Under the pieces are notes generated by a model. The model did no database searches. It worked only from the letters and a program-made list of their open reading frames with translations, and was not told the DNA's origin. Below, piece after piece: positions 16,639 to 25,073 of a stretch of 64,000 nucleotides of DNA. The position numbers and the translations under genes are program-made. This DNA comes from Clostridium sp. CS001 (GTDB lineage Bacteria > Bacillota > Clostridia > Clostridiales > Clostridiaceae): assembly GCF_020443565.1 (NCBI RefSeq), contig NZ_JAIZZN010000001.1, positions 186,001 to 250,000 on the forward strand, in the 5' to 3' direction. Position 1 is the stretch's first letter; each line of letters starts with the position of its first letter.

Positions 16639-17616
16639 TTAAAATACATCAATTAAGTCTCCAGCATTATTTTTAAGTTTGTCTATGGAGTGAATATATC
16701 TATTGGTAGTAGCTAAATTTTTATGCGCTGCAAAGTCCCTAACTTTCTCTACTGTAGCCCCTGCCAAAATAGCAAGGGTAATGGCTGTATGTCTTGTAGA
16801 ATGGACTCTCAATTCTTTATCAATACCTGCATTTTTACATACTTTTTTTATCATATAATTTAAAGTACTTGAATCTAATTTTTGTCTATTGTTACCATTA
16901 ACTCCATGACCAATAAATAAGTATTCTTCAAAGTTATCCGATTTATTTCTTTTGGTTAATTTAACATATTCATTAATCATAGCAAGTACATTTTCTTGAA
17001 GCTTGACTATGTCTTCTTTACCACCTTTTCTTATTACTTTTACTACGTCGTAACCTGTATAAGTAGTAATGTGCTTTAATTGAATATTTATAATCTCAGA
17101 TTTTCTTAATGCAGTAGTTAAAGCAAGTGCTAATATAGTTTTATTTCTATAGCCTAATATAGTGGAAGTATCTATGCTATCTAGTAGGATTTTGCATTCT
17201 TCTTTTGTTAAAAACTCAGTTTCCTTGTTATTAACAACTGGTTTCTCTTCTTTTAAATTTCCAAAGGGATTATATTTAATTATATGTATATCATTGGAAT
17301 TATCTTGGTATTTTAGTAACCAATTATATAACGAACTTAAAGAGGATATCTTTCTGTTTATAGTGGCCGAGGACATATTTTTATCCATAAGCTTTGTTAT
17401 ATAATTTTGCGTATGCACTATAGACACCCTTTTAATATCTTCAATTGTAATTTCAGAAATTGAATCCACACAAAAAAAATCTTTGATATCACGTTCATAG
17501 CTTTTAGAAGTATAAATACTCTTTCTGGATTTAATCTCAATAAAATAACATATAAAGTGTTTGTTTTGCAAAATTAGATCTGAATCATGATTGATTTCTA
17601 TAATATTATTTAGCAT
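16639..17616 (-). CDS. Tyrosine recombinase / integrase
   Basis: A 325-residue site-specific recombinase. The N-terminal core-binding domain covers about residues 10-125 and the catalytic domain about 135-320. All active-site residues are present: Arg171 (TALRKSEI), Lys197 (VIRKGGK), His272 and Arg275 (HSTRH), His298 (AAHKN) and the nucleophile Tyr307 (TNRYIH). The ATG follows GGAG at 7 nt. It stands alone with terminators on both sides and no phage, plasmid or tRNA gene near. It could be a chromosomal Xer-like enzyme or the remnant of an integrated element. Confidence 0.9.
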   Translation of the reverse strand: MLNNIIEINHDSDLILQNKHFICYFIEIKSRKSIYTSKSYERDIKDFFCVDSISEITIEDIKRVSIVHTQNYITKLMDKNMSSATINRKISSLSSLYNWLLKYQDNSNDIHIIKYNPFGNLKEEKPVVNNKETEFLTKEECKILLDSIDTSTILGYRNKTILALALTTALRKSEIINIQLKHITTYTGYDVVKVIRKGGKEDIVKLQENVLAMINEYVKLTKRNKSDNFEEYLFIGHGVNGNNRQKLDSSTLNYMIKKVCKNAGIDKELRVHSTRHTAITLAILAGATVEKVRDFAAHKNLATTNRYIHSIDKLKNNAGDLIDVF

Positions 17617-17657
17617 TTATATTCTCCTTTAATATTTTATAAGTTTCCATATATTTT

Positions 17658-17697
17658 AAAAAGCTGCAAACAGTAAGTTAGCAGCTTTTTAAAATAT
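17658..17697. terminator. Bidirectional terminator between HPr and integrase genes
   Basis: Stem AAAAAGCTGC / GCAGCTTTTT with a 13-nt loop and T tracts on both strands. On the minus strand it ends the HPr transcript. Confidence 0.8.
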
Positions 17698-17759
17698 ACG
17701 ACCATAATATATCAGTGGCATGTTATTTTTTTGTAATCCTAATCACTCTTCTAAGCAAG

Positions 17760-18020
17760 TTATTCTTTTAGAGATTTAATTAGATTTACTATCTCTTCTA
17801 GTGCTAATTGTTCATCAGCACCATTAGCTATAACGTTTACACTGTTATTGGGGCCAACTCCTAGTGATAAAATACCTATTAAGCTCTTTATGTTAGCTCT
17901 TTTTCCCATATATTCTATACCTATATCTGATTTGAAAGACGCTGCTTTCCTTACTAATAATGTAGCTGGTCTAGCATGTAATCCTTTAGGATTACTGACC
18001 ATAACTTCTTTTGTTAACAT
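17760..18020 (-). CDS. ptsH: HPr-family phosphocarrier protein
   Basis: An 86-residue PTS phosphocarrier. The phosphorylated His15 is in GLHARPA, and the regulatory serine is Ser47 in IKSLIGILSLG, equal to Ser46 of Bacillus HPr. Both sites present argues for true HPr rather than Crh, which lacks the histidine. HPr carries phosphate from Enzyme I to sugar permeases and, phosphorylated on serine, serves CcpA in catabolite control. It is monocistronic, with promoter and a leader inverted repeat upstream and a terminator downstream. Confidence 0.92.
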   Translation of the reverse strand: MLTKEVMVSNPKGLHARPATLLVRKAASFKSDIGIEYMGKRANIKSLIGILSLGVGPNNSVNVIANGADEQLALEEIVNLIKSLKE

Positions 18021-18046
18021 TTCACTTCACCTCTATAACTTAATAA

Positions 18047-18096
18047 TAGCATGAGCTAAATTATTTTCTAAAATGCTACAATATTAACTCATGCTA
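18047..18096 (-). promoter_or_regulatory. Inverted repeat in the HPr mRNA leader
   Basis: TAGCATGAG (18047-18055) and CTCATGCTA (18088-18096) are perfect 9-bp arms spaced by 32 bp. They lie between the likely promoter and the HPr ribosome binding site. The arms could form an RNA stem at the 5' end or bind a protein dimer. Confidence 0.5.
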
Positions 18097-18098
18097 CT

Positions 18099-18127
18099 AT
18101 AATATCATTAAAAAGCAAGTAAATCAA
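18099..18127 (-). promoter_or_regulatory. SigA promoter of the HPr gene
   Basis: On the minus strand TTGATT (18122-18127), a 17-bp spacer and TATTAT (18099-18104). The -35 lies right after the aminotransferase stop codon. It would give a leader of about 70 nt. Confidence 0.65.
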
Positions 18128-18129
18128 TT

Positions 18130-19320
18130 TTAAATACTTTCAACAAACTTTGCTATTCTATCAAGCCCATTTTTTATATTTTCCATTGAAGTTGCATAGG
18201 ATAACCTAATGAAGTTATCTACTCCAAATGCTATACCTGGTATAACTGCAACCTTTTCTTTATTAAGAAGTAGTTCCGAAAAAACAAGAGAATCCTTTAT
18301 AACTGTTCCATCTATAGATTTATTCAAAACATTACTTATATTAACCATAACATAAAAAGCACCTTCTGGTTTTATGCATGATAAATTATTAATACTATTA
18401 ATTCTGTCTACCATGTAATCCCTTCTAAGCCTAAACTGTTCAACCATTTTGTGTACATCTTCCTGTGGTCCGTTTAATGCTTCAACTGACGCATATTGAG
18501 CAATTGAATTGGGATTTGATGTTGTATGACTTTGAATGTTAGACATTAATGCCACTATTTCTTTACTAGCAGCCGCATATCCTATTCTCCAACCTGTCAT
18601 AGCATAAGCTTTAGAAACACCATTAATTACAATGGTTCTATTATATGCATCTTCTGAAAGGCTAGCTATACTAATGTGGCTAGAATTTCCGTATAATAAC
18701 TTTTCATAAATTTCATCTGATATTATGATTAAGTCGTTTATTTTCGCGAAATCAGCAATTTCCATAAGCTCTTCTTTTGAATATACTGTCCCTGTAGGGT
18801 TATTTGGACTATTTAATATTATTGCTTTCGTTTTAGAAGTTAACGCATTATTAAGACTTTCAACAGTTAACTTAAATTGATGTATCTCCTCTGTTTCTAC
18901 GTATACAGGTTCTCCATCTGCTAACTTAACTAGTTCTGGATAGCTAACCCAATATGGAACTCCAATTAAGACTTCATCTCCTGGATTTAATATTGCTTGA
19001 AAAGCATTTGCTAAGCATTGTTTTGCACCTGTTGAAACTATAATTTGAGATGGTATGTAAGTTAAGTTATTTTCTTCTTTTAACTTTTTCACTATGGCCT
19101 GTTTTAATTCAATAATACCTGAAGCAGCTGTATATCTAGTCATTCCTTGCTCTATTGCTTTTATAGCTGCATCTTGAATATTCTTTGGTGTGTTAAAGTC
19201 AGGTTCACCAGCACCAAATCCTATTACATCTAAACCATCAGCCCTCATCTTCTTTGCCTTTGCAGTTATATCTAATGTTAAAGATGGTGATATTTGTTTC
19301 GCTTTTTTAGATAATATCAT
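18130..19320 (-). CDS. Aspartate-type aminotransferase (class I PLP)
   Basis: Transfers amino groups between amino acids and 2-oxo acids using pyridoxal phosphate. Visible motifs are GAGEPDFNTP, NSPNNPTG, ISDEIYEKLLY and the cofactor-binding lysine in SKAYAMTGWRIGYAA. The closing substrate-binding Arg is in FIRLSYATS. I chose the ATG at 19320 because GGAGGTAAG lies just upstream; the in-frame ATG at 19344 precedes that site. The 396-residue length fits the AspC/PatA group of Firmicutes. Aspartate is the most likely substrate but others are possible. Confidence 0.9.
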   Translation of the reverse strand: MILSKKAKQISPSLTLDITAKAKKMRADGLDVIGFGAGEPDFNTPKNIQDAAIKAIEQGMTRYTAASGIIELKQAIVKKLKEENNLTYIPSQIIVSTGAKQCLANAFQAILNPGDEVLIGVPYWVSYPELVKLADGEPVYVETEEIHQFKLTVESLNNALTSKTKAIILNSPNNPTGTVYSKEELMEIADFAKINDLIIISDEIYEKLLYGNSSHISIASLSEDAYNRTIVINGVSKAYAMTGWRIGYAAASKEIVALMSNIQSHTTSNPNSIAQYASVEALNGPQEDVHKMVEQFRLRRDYMVDRINSINNLSCIKPEGAFYVMVNISNVLNKSIDGTVIKDSLVFSELLLNKEKVAVIPGIAFGVDNFIRLSYATSMENIKNGLDRIAKFVESI

Positions 19321-19523
19321 TTTTCTTACCTCCGATATTTGCATTATTTATATATCCTTGCATAAATTTAATGAAAATAATACAATTGAATATTAGCTTT
19401 ATTTACAAAAATGAAGGATATAATTCATATGTCTTTAATATATCATTTTTTTCTTGTAATGTAAATAGCGGTAGCACATTACCTTTAATTAAATTATTAT
19501 AAAATACATATATCTAATTTGCA

Positions 19524-19556
19524 CAAAAAAATAAAGAGCTTGTCCTACAAGCCCTT
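19524..19556 (-). terminator. Terminator after spoVS
   Basis: On the minus strand GGGCTTG and CAAGCTC form a stem with loop TAGGA, followed by TTTATTTTTTT. It lies just after the spoVS stop. Confidence 0.8.
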
Positions 19557-19566
19557 TGTATGCTGG

Positions 19567-19827
19567 TTATCTAGGTTGAACTATTAATTTAATTGCTGTT
19601 CTTTCTTCCCCATCAATTATGATATCCGTAAATGCAGGAATACAAACCAAATCAACACCACTTGGTGCAACAAAACCTCTTGCTATAGCAATAGCCTTAA
19701 CTGCTTGATTAATTGCACCAGCGCCAATTGCCTGAATTTCTGCCACTCCCTGTTCTCTAAGAACTCCAGCTAAGGCTCCTGCTACTGAATTTGGACTTGA
19801 TTTTGCTGAGACTTTTAATACTTCCAT
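19567..19827 (-). CDS. spoVS: Stage V sporulation protein S
   Basis: An 86-residue Alba-like small protein, strongly conserved (MEVLKVSAKSSPNSVAGALA, IGAGAINQAVKAIAIARG, FTDIIIDGEERTAIKL). In Bacillus it affects septation during sporulation and is needed for coat assembly. It is a marker of spore-forming Firmicutes. It follows rny, with a terminator between them, and has its own SigH-type promoter. The spacing to rny is 119 bp. Confidence 0.96.
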   Translation of the reverse strand: MEVLKVSAKSSPNSVAGALAGVLREQGVAEIQAIGAGAINQAVKAIAIARGFVAPSGVDLVCIPAFTDIIIDGEERTAIKLIVQPR

Positions 19828-19869
19828 AATGAACCCCCCATTACTACATTTAATTGCTACATTTATACT

Positions 19870-19896
19870 ATTCTACAAATACAATAAAAATCCTCT
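19870..19896 (-). promoter_or_regulatory. SigH-type promoter of spoVS
   Basis: On the minus strand AGAGGATTT (19888-19896), 11 bp, then GTAGAAT (19870-19876). This matches the Bacillus SigH consensus RNAGGAWWW-N11-12-RNNGAAT at all defined positions. spoVS is a known SigH target in Bacillus subtilis. The -35 element is part of the 3' arm of the rny terminator. Confidence 0.6.
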
Positions 19897-19931
19897 TAAA
19901 GTTTACAAATTTTCTAAACTTTAAGAGGATT
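19886..19931 (-). terminator. Terminator after rny
   Basis: Perfect 17-base arms (AATCCTCTTAAAGTTTA and complement) with a 9-nt loop, followed on the minus strand by five T. It starts 15 bp after the rny stop. Confidence 0.85.
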
Positions 19932-19946
19932 CTAAGTTATGTTTTT

Positions 19947-21503
19947 TTATTTGGCATAATCAATAGCCCTTGTTTCTCTGATTACATTTACTTTGATTTG
20001 ACCTGGGTATTCTAGTTCATTTTCAATTCTTTTAACTAAATTCCTTGCCATTTCTATAGCACCTGCATCATCAATTATGTCCGGTTTAATGATAATTCGA
20101 ACTTCTCTTCCAGCCTGAATAGCATAGGATTTTTCTACACCTTCATATGAATTCGCTATTTCTTCTAATTTTTCTAATCTTTTAATATAAGCTTCTAAAG
20201 TTTCTCTTCTTGCACCTGGTCTTGCAGCGGATATTGCATCTGCTGCCTGAACTAATATTGCTTCAAGAGATAGTAATTCCATATCACCATGATGGGCCCC
20301 TATAGCATTAACTACAACAGGAGATTCATGATATTTTTTAGCTATTTCTGCACCTATAAGTGCATGCGGTCCTTCAACTTCATGATCTACAGCTTTTCCT
20401 ATATCATGAAGTAATCCACACCTCTTAGCAAGTGTTGGGTCAATTCCAAGTTCTGAAGCCATAAGTCCAGCTAAATATGAAACCTCTATAGAATGCTTTA
20501 ATACATTTTGACCATAGCTTGTTCTGTATTTAAGTCTTCCTAGTAGTCTAATGATTTCCGAATGAAGACCATGCACTCCAGTTTCGAAAGTTGCTTGCTC
20601 CCCTTCTTCTCTTATATCACTATCAACTTCTTTTTTAGCCTTTTCTACCATTTCTTCAATTCTAGCAGGATGAATTCTTCCATCCACTATTAGTTTTTCA
20701 AGGGCGATTCTAGCAACTTCTCTCCTTATTGGATCAAAGGCAGAAAGAATTACTGCTTCAGGTGTGTCATCTATTATTAAATCTACCCCTGTAAGCGTTT
20801 CTAAAGTTCGGATATTTCTACCCTCCCTACCTATTATTCTTCCTTTCATCTCATCATTAGGAAGAGAAACCACATGAACTGTTGTTTCCGCCACATGATC
20901 AGCTGCGCATCTTTGAATAGCATAAGTAATAATTTCTCTTGCTTTTTTATCAGCTTCTTCTTTTGCTTTAGTTTCAATTTCTTTAATCATAATTGCTGCA
21001 TCGTGTTTAATTTCTTTTCTAATTTCGTCTAACAAAACTTGTTTCGCTTCTTCAGATGTTAATTCTGATAATCTTTCTAATTCTTCTCTTTGCTTAGTGT
21101 ATAAATCTTGTACACTTGCTTCTAATTCTTCAATTCCTTGTTGTTTTTTATTAAGATTTTCTTCTTTTCTCTCTAGCACGTCACCTTTTTTATCTAAAGA
21201 TTCTTCTCTTTGGATATTTCTTCTTTCTAACCTTTGAACCTCATTACGTCTTTCTCTTGATTCTTTTTCTAAATCAGTTCTAAGTCTGTGAACTTCTTCC
21301 TTGGCTTCTAAAATGGCTTCTTTTTTCTTTGTTTCAGCTTCTTTTTCACTTTCATCAAGAATCCTTTTAGCTTCTTTTTCAGCCTTTGAAATATTTGCTT
21401 GAGATATATTTTTTCTAGTATAAATTACAACAAAAATACCTACTAAAACGACAACCAAAATAGCCGAAACTATTACAATCATCATTTGATTTTTAGCATC
21501 CAT
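19947..21503 (-). CDS. rny: Ribonuclease Y
   Basis: An endoribonuclease that starts mRNA decay in Firmicutes and is anchored to the membrane. One N-terminal membrane helix (residues about 7-28) is followed by a long charged coiled coil (about 35-190). A KH RNA-binding domain follows ([15 protein letters not shown]), then the HD catalytic domain with [12 protein letters not shown]. The length, 518 residues, is standard. The ATG follows AAGGAGGTG. It has its own promoter 115 bp upstream and is separated from recA by a terminator. Confidence 0.97.
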   Translation of the reverse strand: MDAKNQMMIVIVSAILVVVLVGIFVVIYTRKNISQANISKAEKEAKRILDESEKEAETKKKEAILEAKEEVHRLRTDLEKESRERRNEVQRLERRNIQREESLDKKGDVLERKEENLNKKQQGIEELEASVQDLYTKQREELERLSELTSEEAKQVLLDEIRKEIKHDAAIMIKEIETKAKEEADKKAREIITYAIQRCAADHVAETTVHVVSLPNDEMKGRIIGREGRNIRTLETLTGVDLIIDDTPEAVILSAFDPIRREVARIALEKLIVDGRIHPARIEEMVEKAKKEVDSDIREEGEQATFETGVHGLHSEIIRLLGRLKYRTSYGQNVLKHSIEVSYLAGLMASELGIDPTLAKRCGLLHDIGKAVDHEVEGPHALIGAEIAKKYHESPVVVNAIGAHHGDMELLSLEAILVQAADAISAARPGARRETLEAYIKRLEKLEEIANSYEGVEKSYAIQAGREVRIIIKPDIIDDAGAIEMARNLVKRIENELEYPGQIKVNVIRETRAIDYAK

Positions 21504-21626
21504 TGATTATCAACACCTCCTTCGCTTATTTTCGAATCTATTTAAGAGTAAATACGAAAGCTAGAAAAGGTGCAATATTTATTCAATTGGTAGCAACTTG
21601 ATTATGCTAAACCAGTATTTGTATTT

Positions 21627-21655
21627 ATTTTATATTACTTTTCAATTAATGTCAA
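21627..21655 (-). promoter_or_regulatory. SigA promoter of rny
   Basis: On the minus strand a perfect TTGACA (21650-21655), 17 bp and TAAAAT (21627-21632). Confidence 0.8.
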
Positions 21656-21662
21656 GATTATA

Positions 21663-21688
21663 AGAATCAAATAAGTTATTTTGATTCT
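21663..21688. repeat. Inverted repeat just upstream of the rny -35 box
   Basis: Arms AGAATCAA and TTGATTCT around an AT-rich centre. It lies 7 bp upstream of the rny -35, so it may be a binding site; there is no T tract to make it a terminator. Confidence 0.4.
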
Positions 21689-21849
21689 ATTTTATATAAA
21701 AATTATACAAACTCTTAGTATAGTGCAATATAATAGTCTACATTTTCTAGCATATTATTAATATTCCTTATATATCCCTTTAATATACCTTTGAGCTCTA
21801 AAACTACTTTAAATAACAGAGCATTAAATAATAACTTGCAATACTTTAA

Positions 21850-21877
21850 AGAAAAAAGCAAGTAAAAACTTGCTTTT
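21850..21877 (-). terminator. Terminator after recA
   Basis: Stem AAAAGCAAGT / ACTTGCTTTT with a 4-nt loop and TTTTTT on the minus strand. The stem overlaps the recA stop codon. Confidence 0.85.
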
Positions 21878-22955
21878 ATGATTCTTTCTTATTAACTTCT
21901 GGTTTCTTATCCATTTCCTGTTTTTTATTAATTTCAGTACCTTTATTAACTTCAGGATTTTGGTATAATGGCAAATCATATTTTTTTCTAATTAAATTTT
22001 CTACCTCTAACATAACTAGCGGATTTTCTTTGAAGTATACTTTTGCATTTTCTCTTCCTTGCCCAAGTCTTATATCTCCATAGGCAAACCATGCACCACT
22101 CTTTTGTACAATTTCTTCTTTAACTCCTATATCCAAAACATCGCCTTCTCTAGATATACCTTCACCATACATAATATCAAATTCAGCTTGTTTGAACGGA
22201 GGAGCTACTTTATTTTTAACTATTTTTATTCTTGTTCTATTTCCCATAAACTGATCGCCTTGTTTAATTGTATCTATTTTTCTAATATCTAATCTAACAG
22301 AAGAATAAAATTTTAATGCTCTTCCACCAGGGGTTACTTCTGGATTTCCAAACATTATTCCCACTTTTTCTCTTAGCTGATTTATGAACACAAGAACACA
22401 TTTTGATTTATTTATAGAACCCGCAAGTTTTCTTAAAGCTTGAGACATAAGTCTTGCTTGTAATCCTACATGAGAGTCCCCCATTTCGCCTTCAATTTCA
22501 GCTTTAGGAACTAATGCAGCTACTGAGTCTAAAACTATAATATCTATAGCTCCTGAACGAACTAGTGCCTCTGTAATCTCTAATGCTTGCTCCCCAGTAT
22601 CCGGTTGAGAAACTATTAAATCGTCTATATTAATTCCTAGTGCTTTTGCATAAATAGGGTCCAATGCATGCTCTACATCTATAAATGCAGCTGTACCACC
22701 ATTCTTTTGTGCTTCTGCAATAATATGAAGTGAAACTGTTGTTTTACCTGAAGATTCAGGTCCAAAAATTTCAATAATTCTACCTCTAGGTACGCCACCT
22801 ATTCCTAGACCAATATCTAATCCCAAGCAACCGGTGGAAATAGCATCTAAATTTAAAGTACTATGATCTCCTAGTTTCATTATAGAACCTTTACCAAATT
22901 GTTTTTCTATTTGACCCATAGCCGCTTCTAATGCTTTTAACTTTTCATTATTCAT
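21876..22955 (-). CDS. recA: Recombinase RecA
   Basis: A DNA-dependent ATPase that pairs homologous strands and activates LexA self-cleavage. Walker A is GPESSGKT, followed by [29 protein letters not shown] cited as motifs, and the L2 segment VIFINQ-like [12 protein letters not shown] chose the ATG at 22955 because AAGGGGAAG lies upstream; the longer in-frame start at 22979 is before it. The C-terminal tail holds a degenerate repeat of about six residues ([24 protein letters not shown]) that is rich in charge. The promoter and LexA box are upstream. Confidence 0.97.
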   Translation of the reverse strand: MNNEKLKALEAAMGQIEKQFGKGSIMKLGDHSTLNLDAISTGCLGLDIGLGIGGVPRGRIIEIFGPESSGKTTVSLHIIAEAQKNGGTAAFIDVEHALDPIYAKALGINIDDLIVSQPDTGEQALEITEALVRSGAIDIIVLDSVAALVPKAEIEGEMGDSHVGLQARLMSQALRKLAGSINKSKCVLVFINQLREKVGIMFGNPEVTPGGRALKFYSSVRLDIRKIDTIKQGDQFMGNRTRIKIVKNKVAPPFKQAEFDIMYGEGISREGDVLDIGVKEEIVQKSGAWFAYGDIRLGQGRENAKVYFKENPLVMLEVENLIRKKYDLPLYQNPEVNKGTEINKKQEMDKKPEVNKKES

Positions 22956-22989
22956 AAACTTCCCCTTCGGGTTCACCATCCTTTATTAA

Positions 22990-23003
22990 CGAACATTTGT
23001 TCT
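22990..23003. promoter_or_regulatory. LexA (SOS) box of recA
   Basis: CGAACATTTGTTCT contains the inverted repeat GAAC-N4-GTTC, the Gram-positive LexA/DinR site. It lies just downstream of the recA -10 box, a good position for repression. Confidence 0.85.
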
Positions 23004-23009
23004 AACTTA

Positions 23010-23038
23010 AGTATACATCATTTATTTTGTGCGGTCAA
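23010..23038 (-). promoter_or_regulatory. SigA promoter of recA
   Basis: On the minus strand TTGACC (23033-23038), a 17-bp spacer and TATACT (23010-23015). Confidence 0.8.
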
Positions 23039-23067
23039 CATACAAAATGAAAATATCCGTTTATTTA

Positions 23068-23137
23068 CATAATAGAAATACTTTCTCCAAACAAGAAATT
23101 ATCTTCCATAGTAGAAAGTACTTTATTTCTATTATTA
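23068..23137. repeat. Spaced inverted repeat after pgsA
   Basis: AATAGAAATA-CTTTCT near 23068-23084 pairs with AGAAAG-TACT-TTATTTCTATT near 23115-23137, with a bulge and a loop of about 28 nt. It lies between the pgsA stop and the recA promoter and may act as a weak transcript end; no T tract is seen. Confidence 0.35.
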
Positions 23138-23156
23138 ACAACTTTTAAAAGCTTAA

Positions 23157-23702
23157 TCACTTATCAACTCTAATAGTTCCTTTATTTTTCACAAAATAGT
23201 CTACACCAGATATTATTGTAATAATTACTGCTGCTGCCATAATCACATCAGTTATTATAGTTAAATTTGGATTTACATATGTTAGGTTTAAAAGCGCTGC
23301 AATTATAGCTACTATTTGAATAACCGTTTTAATTTTTCCCCACCAGCTAGCTGCAATTACTTTTCCCTCTGAGGCAGCTACTGTTCGAAGTCCAGAAACT
23401 GCAAATTCTCTAGCAATTATAATCATGGCTACCCATGCATGCACAATTTGAAGCTCCACTAAGGAAACTAATGCAGCTGTTACTAGAAGTTTATCTGCTA
23501 AGGGGTCCATAAACTTACCAAAGTTGGTTATTTGATTTCTGCTCCTAGCAATATATCCATCTAATTTGTCTGTAAGAGAAGCTATTATGAAAATAGCGGT
23601 AGCTAATTCTCTTCCATAAGGTATTCCTCTAGCAGCTATAAATATTAAAAATATAGGTACTAAAAAGATTCGTAACATTGTAAGTTTATTAGCAAGATTC
23701 AT
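23157..23702 (-). CDS. pgsA: CDP-diacylglycerol-glycerol-3-phosphate 3-phosphatidyltransferase
   Basis: Makes phosphatidylglycerol phosphate in the membrane. The CDP-alcohol transferase motif is intact: [20 protein letters not shown] followed by MDPLADK, with all acidic residues. There are about five membrane helices in 181 residues. I chose the ATG at 23702, 9 nt after AGGAG; the alternative TTG at 23711 touches that site. It overlaps the end of rimO by 14 bp. Confidence 0.94.
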   Translation of the reverse strand: MNLANKLTMLRIFLVPIFLIFIAARGIPYGRELATAIFIIASLTDKLDGYIARSRNQITNFGKFMDPLADKLLVTAALVSLVELQIVHAWVAMIIIAREFAVSGLRTVAASEGKVIAASWWGKIKTVIQIVAIIAALLNLTYVNPNLTIITDVIMAAAVIITIISGVDYFVKNKGTIRVDK

Positions 23703-25023
23703 AGCACACAACTCCTATTAAATCATATTCTAAAGCTTCTGTAACTTTAATATTAACAAACTCTCCCCTATCATAAACTTTATCAGCTTCAAAGAAAATA
23801 GTTCCATCAACTTCTGGCGCCATTTCATAATTCCTACCAAAGTATGTTTTACCATTAAAGCCCTCAACTAGAACTTTGTAAACTTTACCTATCTTTTTAC
23901 TGTTTAGTTCTTTTGATATACCTTGTTGAATTATCATTAACTCTTCTTCGCGCCTTACTTTTATTTCTTCATCAATCTGGTTTTCCATTTCCGCAGCTGC
24001 AGTACCCTCTTCCATTGAGTACTTAAACACTCCCAATTTATCAAATTTTACTTCCTTAATAAATTGTTTTAATTCTTCAAAGTTTTCCTCAGTTTCTCCT
24101 GGGAAACCCACAATTAAAGTAGTTCTAAGATTTAATCCATTAATGCTCTTTCTCATCTTATTTATGTTTTCTGTTATAATTCTCTTTCTTCCTTTTCGTC
24201 TCATAGACTTAAGAATATCGTCACTTATATGCTGTATTGGTATGTCTACATATTTACAAACTTTATCGTTAACTGATATTTCATTAATAATCTCATCGGT
24301 AATTTCCTCAGCATAACAGTAAAGTACTCTAATCCATTCAATCCCACTTATTTTAGAAATCTCACGTATTAATTTATGTAGATTTTTTTCACCATATAAA
24401 TCTATTCCATATCTAGTTGTATCTTGAGCAACTAAAATAATTTCCTTGCAACCGTGTTCACTTAAATCTTTAGCCTCTTGCAGTATATTTTCCATTCTTC
24501 TACTTCTATATTTTCCTCTAATGTTGGGTATTGCACAATATGCACAAGCATTATCACACCCCTCTGATATTCTAATATAAGCAGAGTAAGTTCCTGTAGT
24601 TAATACTCTTTGTCCTTCATTAATATTATTATCACTATAACTCGTATGCTGCACTTTAATATTCTTTTCTAGTACCTCTTCTATACTAATTAACAGTTTG
24701 TTATAGTCGTTAACTCCTAACATTATATCAAGCTCAGGCATAAGTTCAATGAGTTCCACCCCGTAACGCTGTGTAAGGCAACCCGTGGCAATTAACACTG
24801 AGCACTTATACTTTTCCTTGTACTTTGACATTTCCAAAATAGTGTCTATGGATTCTTGTTTTGAGGATTCTATAAATCCACAAGTGTTAACCACTATTAT
24901 ATCGGCTAACTTAGGATCATTTGTCATATCATACCTTTCGCTCAAACTACCTATTATAATTTCACTATCTATTCTATTTTTGTCACAACCTAAATTTATA
25001 ACTCCAACTTTTAATTTTGCCAC
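23689..25023 (-). CDS. rimO: Ribosomal protein S12 methylthiotransferase RimO
   Basis: A radical-SAM enzyme that adds a methylthio group to an Asp of ribosomal protein S12. The N-terminal domain has the cluster cysteines in [24 protein letters not shown] and TGCLTQRYG. The radical-SAM motif is [18 protein letters not shown], and a TRAM domain is at the C-terminus. The 444 residues and the LGCDKN start separate it from MiaB. The start is GTG with GGAGG 7 nt upstream. Confidence 0.95.
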   Translation of the reverse strand: MAKLKVGVINLGCDKNRIDSEIIIGSLSERYDMTNDPKLADIIVVNTCGFIESSKQESIDTILEMSKYKEKYKCSVLIATGCLTQRYGVELIELMPELDIMLGVNDYNKLLISIEEVLEKNIKVQHTSYSDNNINEGQRVLTTGTYSAYIRISEGCDNACAYCAIPNIRGKYRSRRMENILQEAKDLSEHGCKEIILVAQDTTRYGIDLYGEKNLHKLIREISKISGIEWIRVLYCYAEEITDEIINEISVNDKVCKYVDIPIQHISDDILKSMRRKGRKRIITENINKMRKSINGLNLRTTLIVGFPGETEENFEELKQFIKEVKFDKLGVFKYSMEEGTAAAEMENQIDEEIKVRREEELMIIQQGISKELNSKKIGKVYKVLVEGFNGKTYFGRNYEMAPEVDGTIFFEADKVYDRGEFVNIKVTEALEYDLIGVVCYESC

Positions 25024-25073
25024 AAGTCATCCTCCTTGTTTATCTCTATTCGTAGATAATACTTATTATTGTA

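Larger units (their letters stand above)
21504..21875. other. Intergenic region between recA and rny
   Basis: A 372-bp AT-rich gap. It holds the recA terminator (21850-21877), a hairpin at 21663-21688 of unknown role, the rny promoter (21627-21655) and a leader of about 115 nt. The stretch 21690-21850 shows no ORF with a ribosome binding site and no structure that I recognise. Confidence 0.6.
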
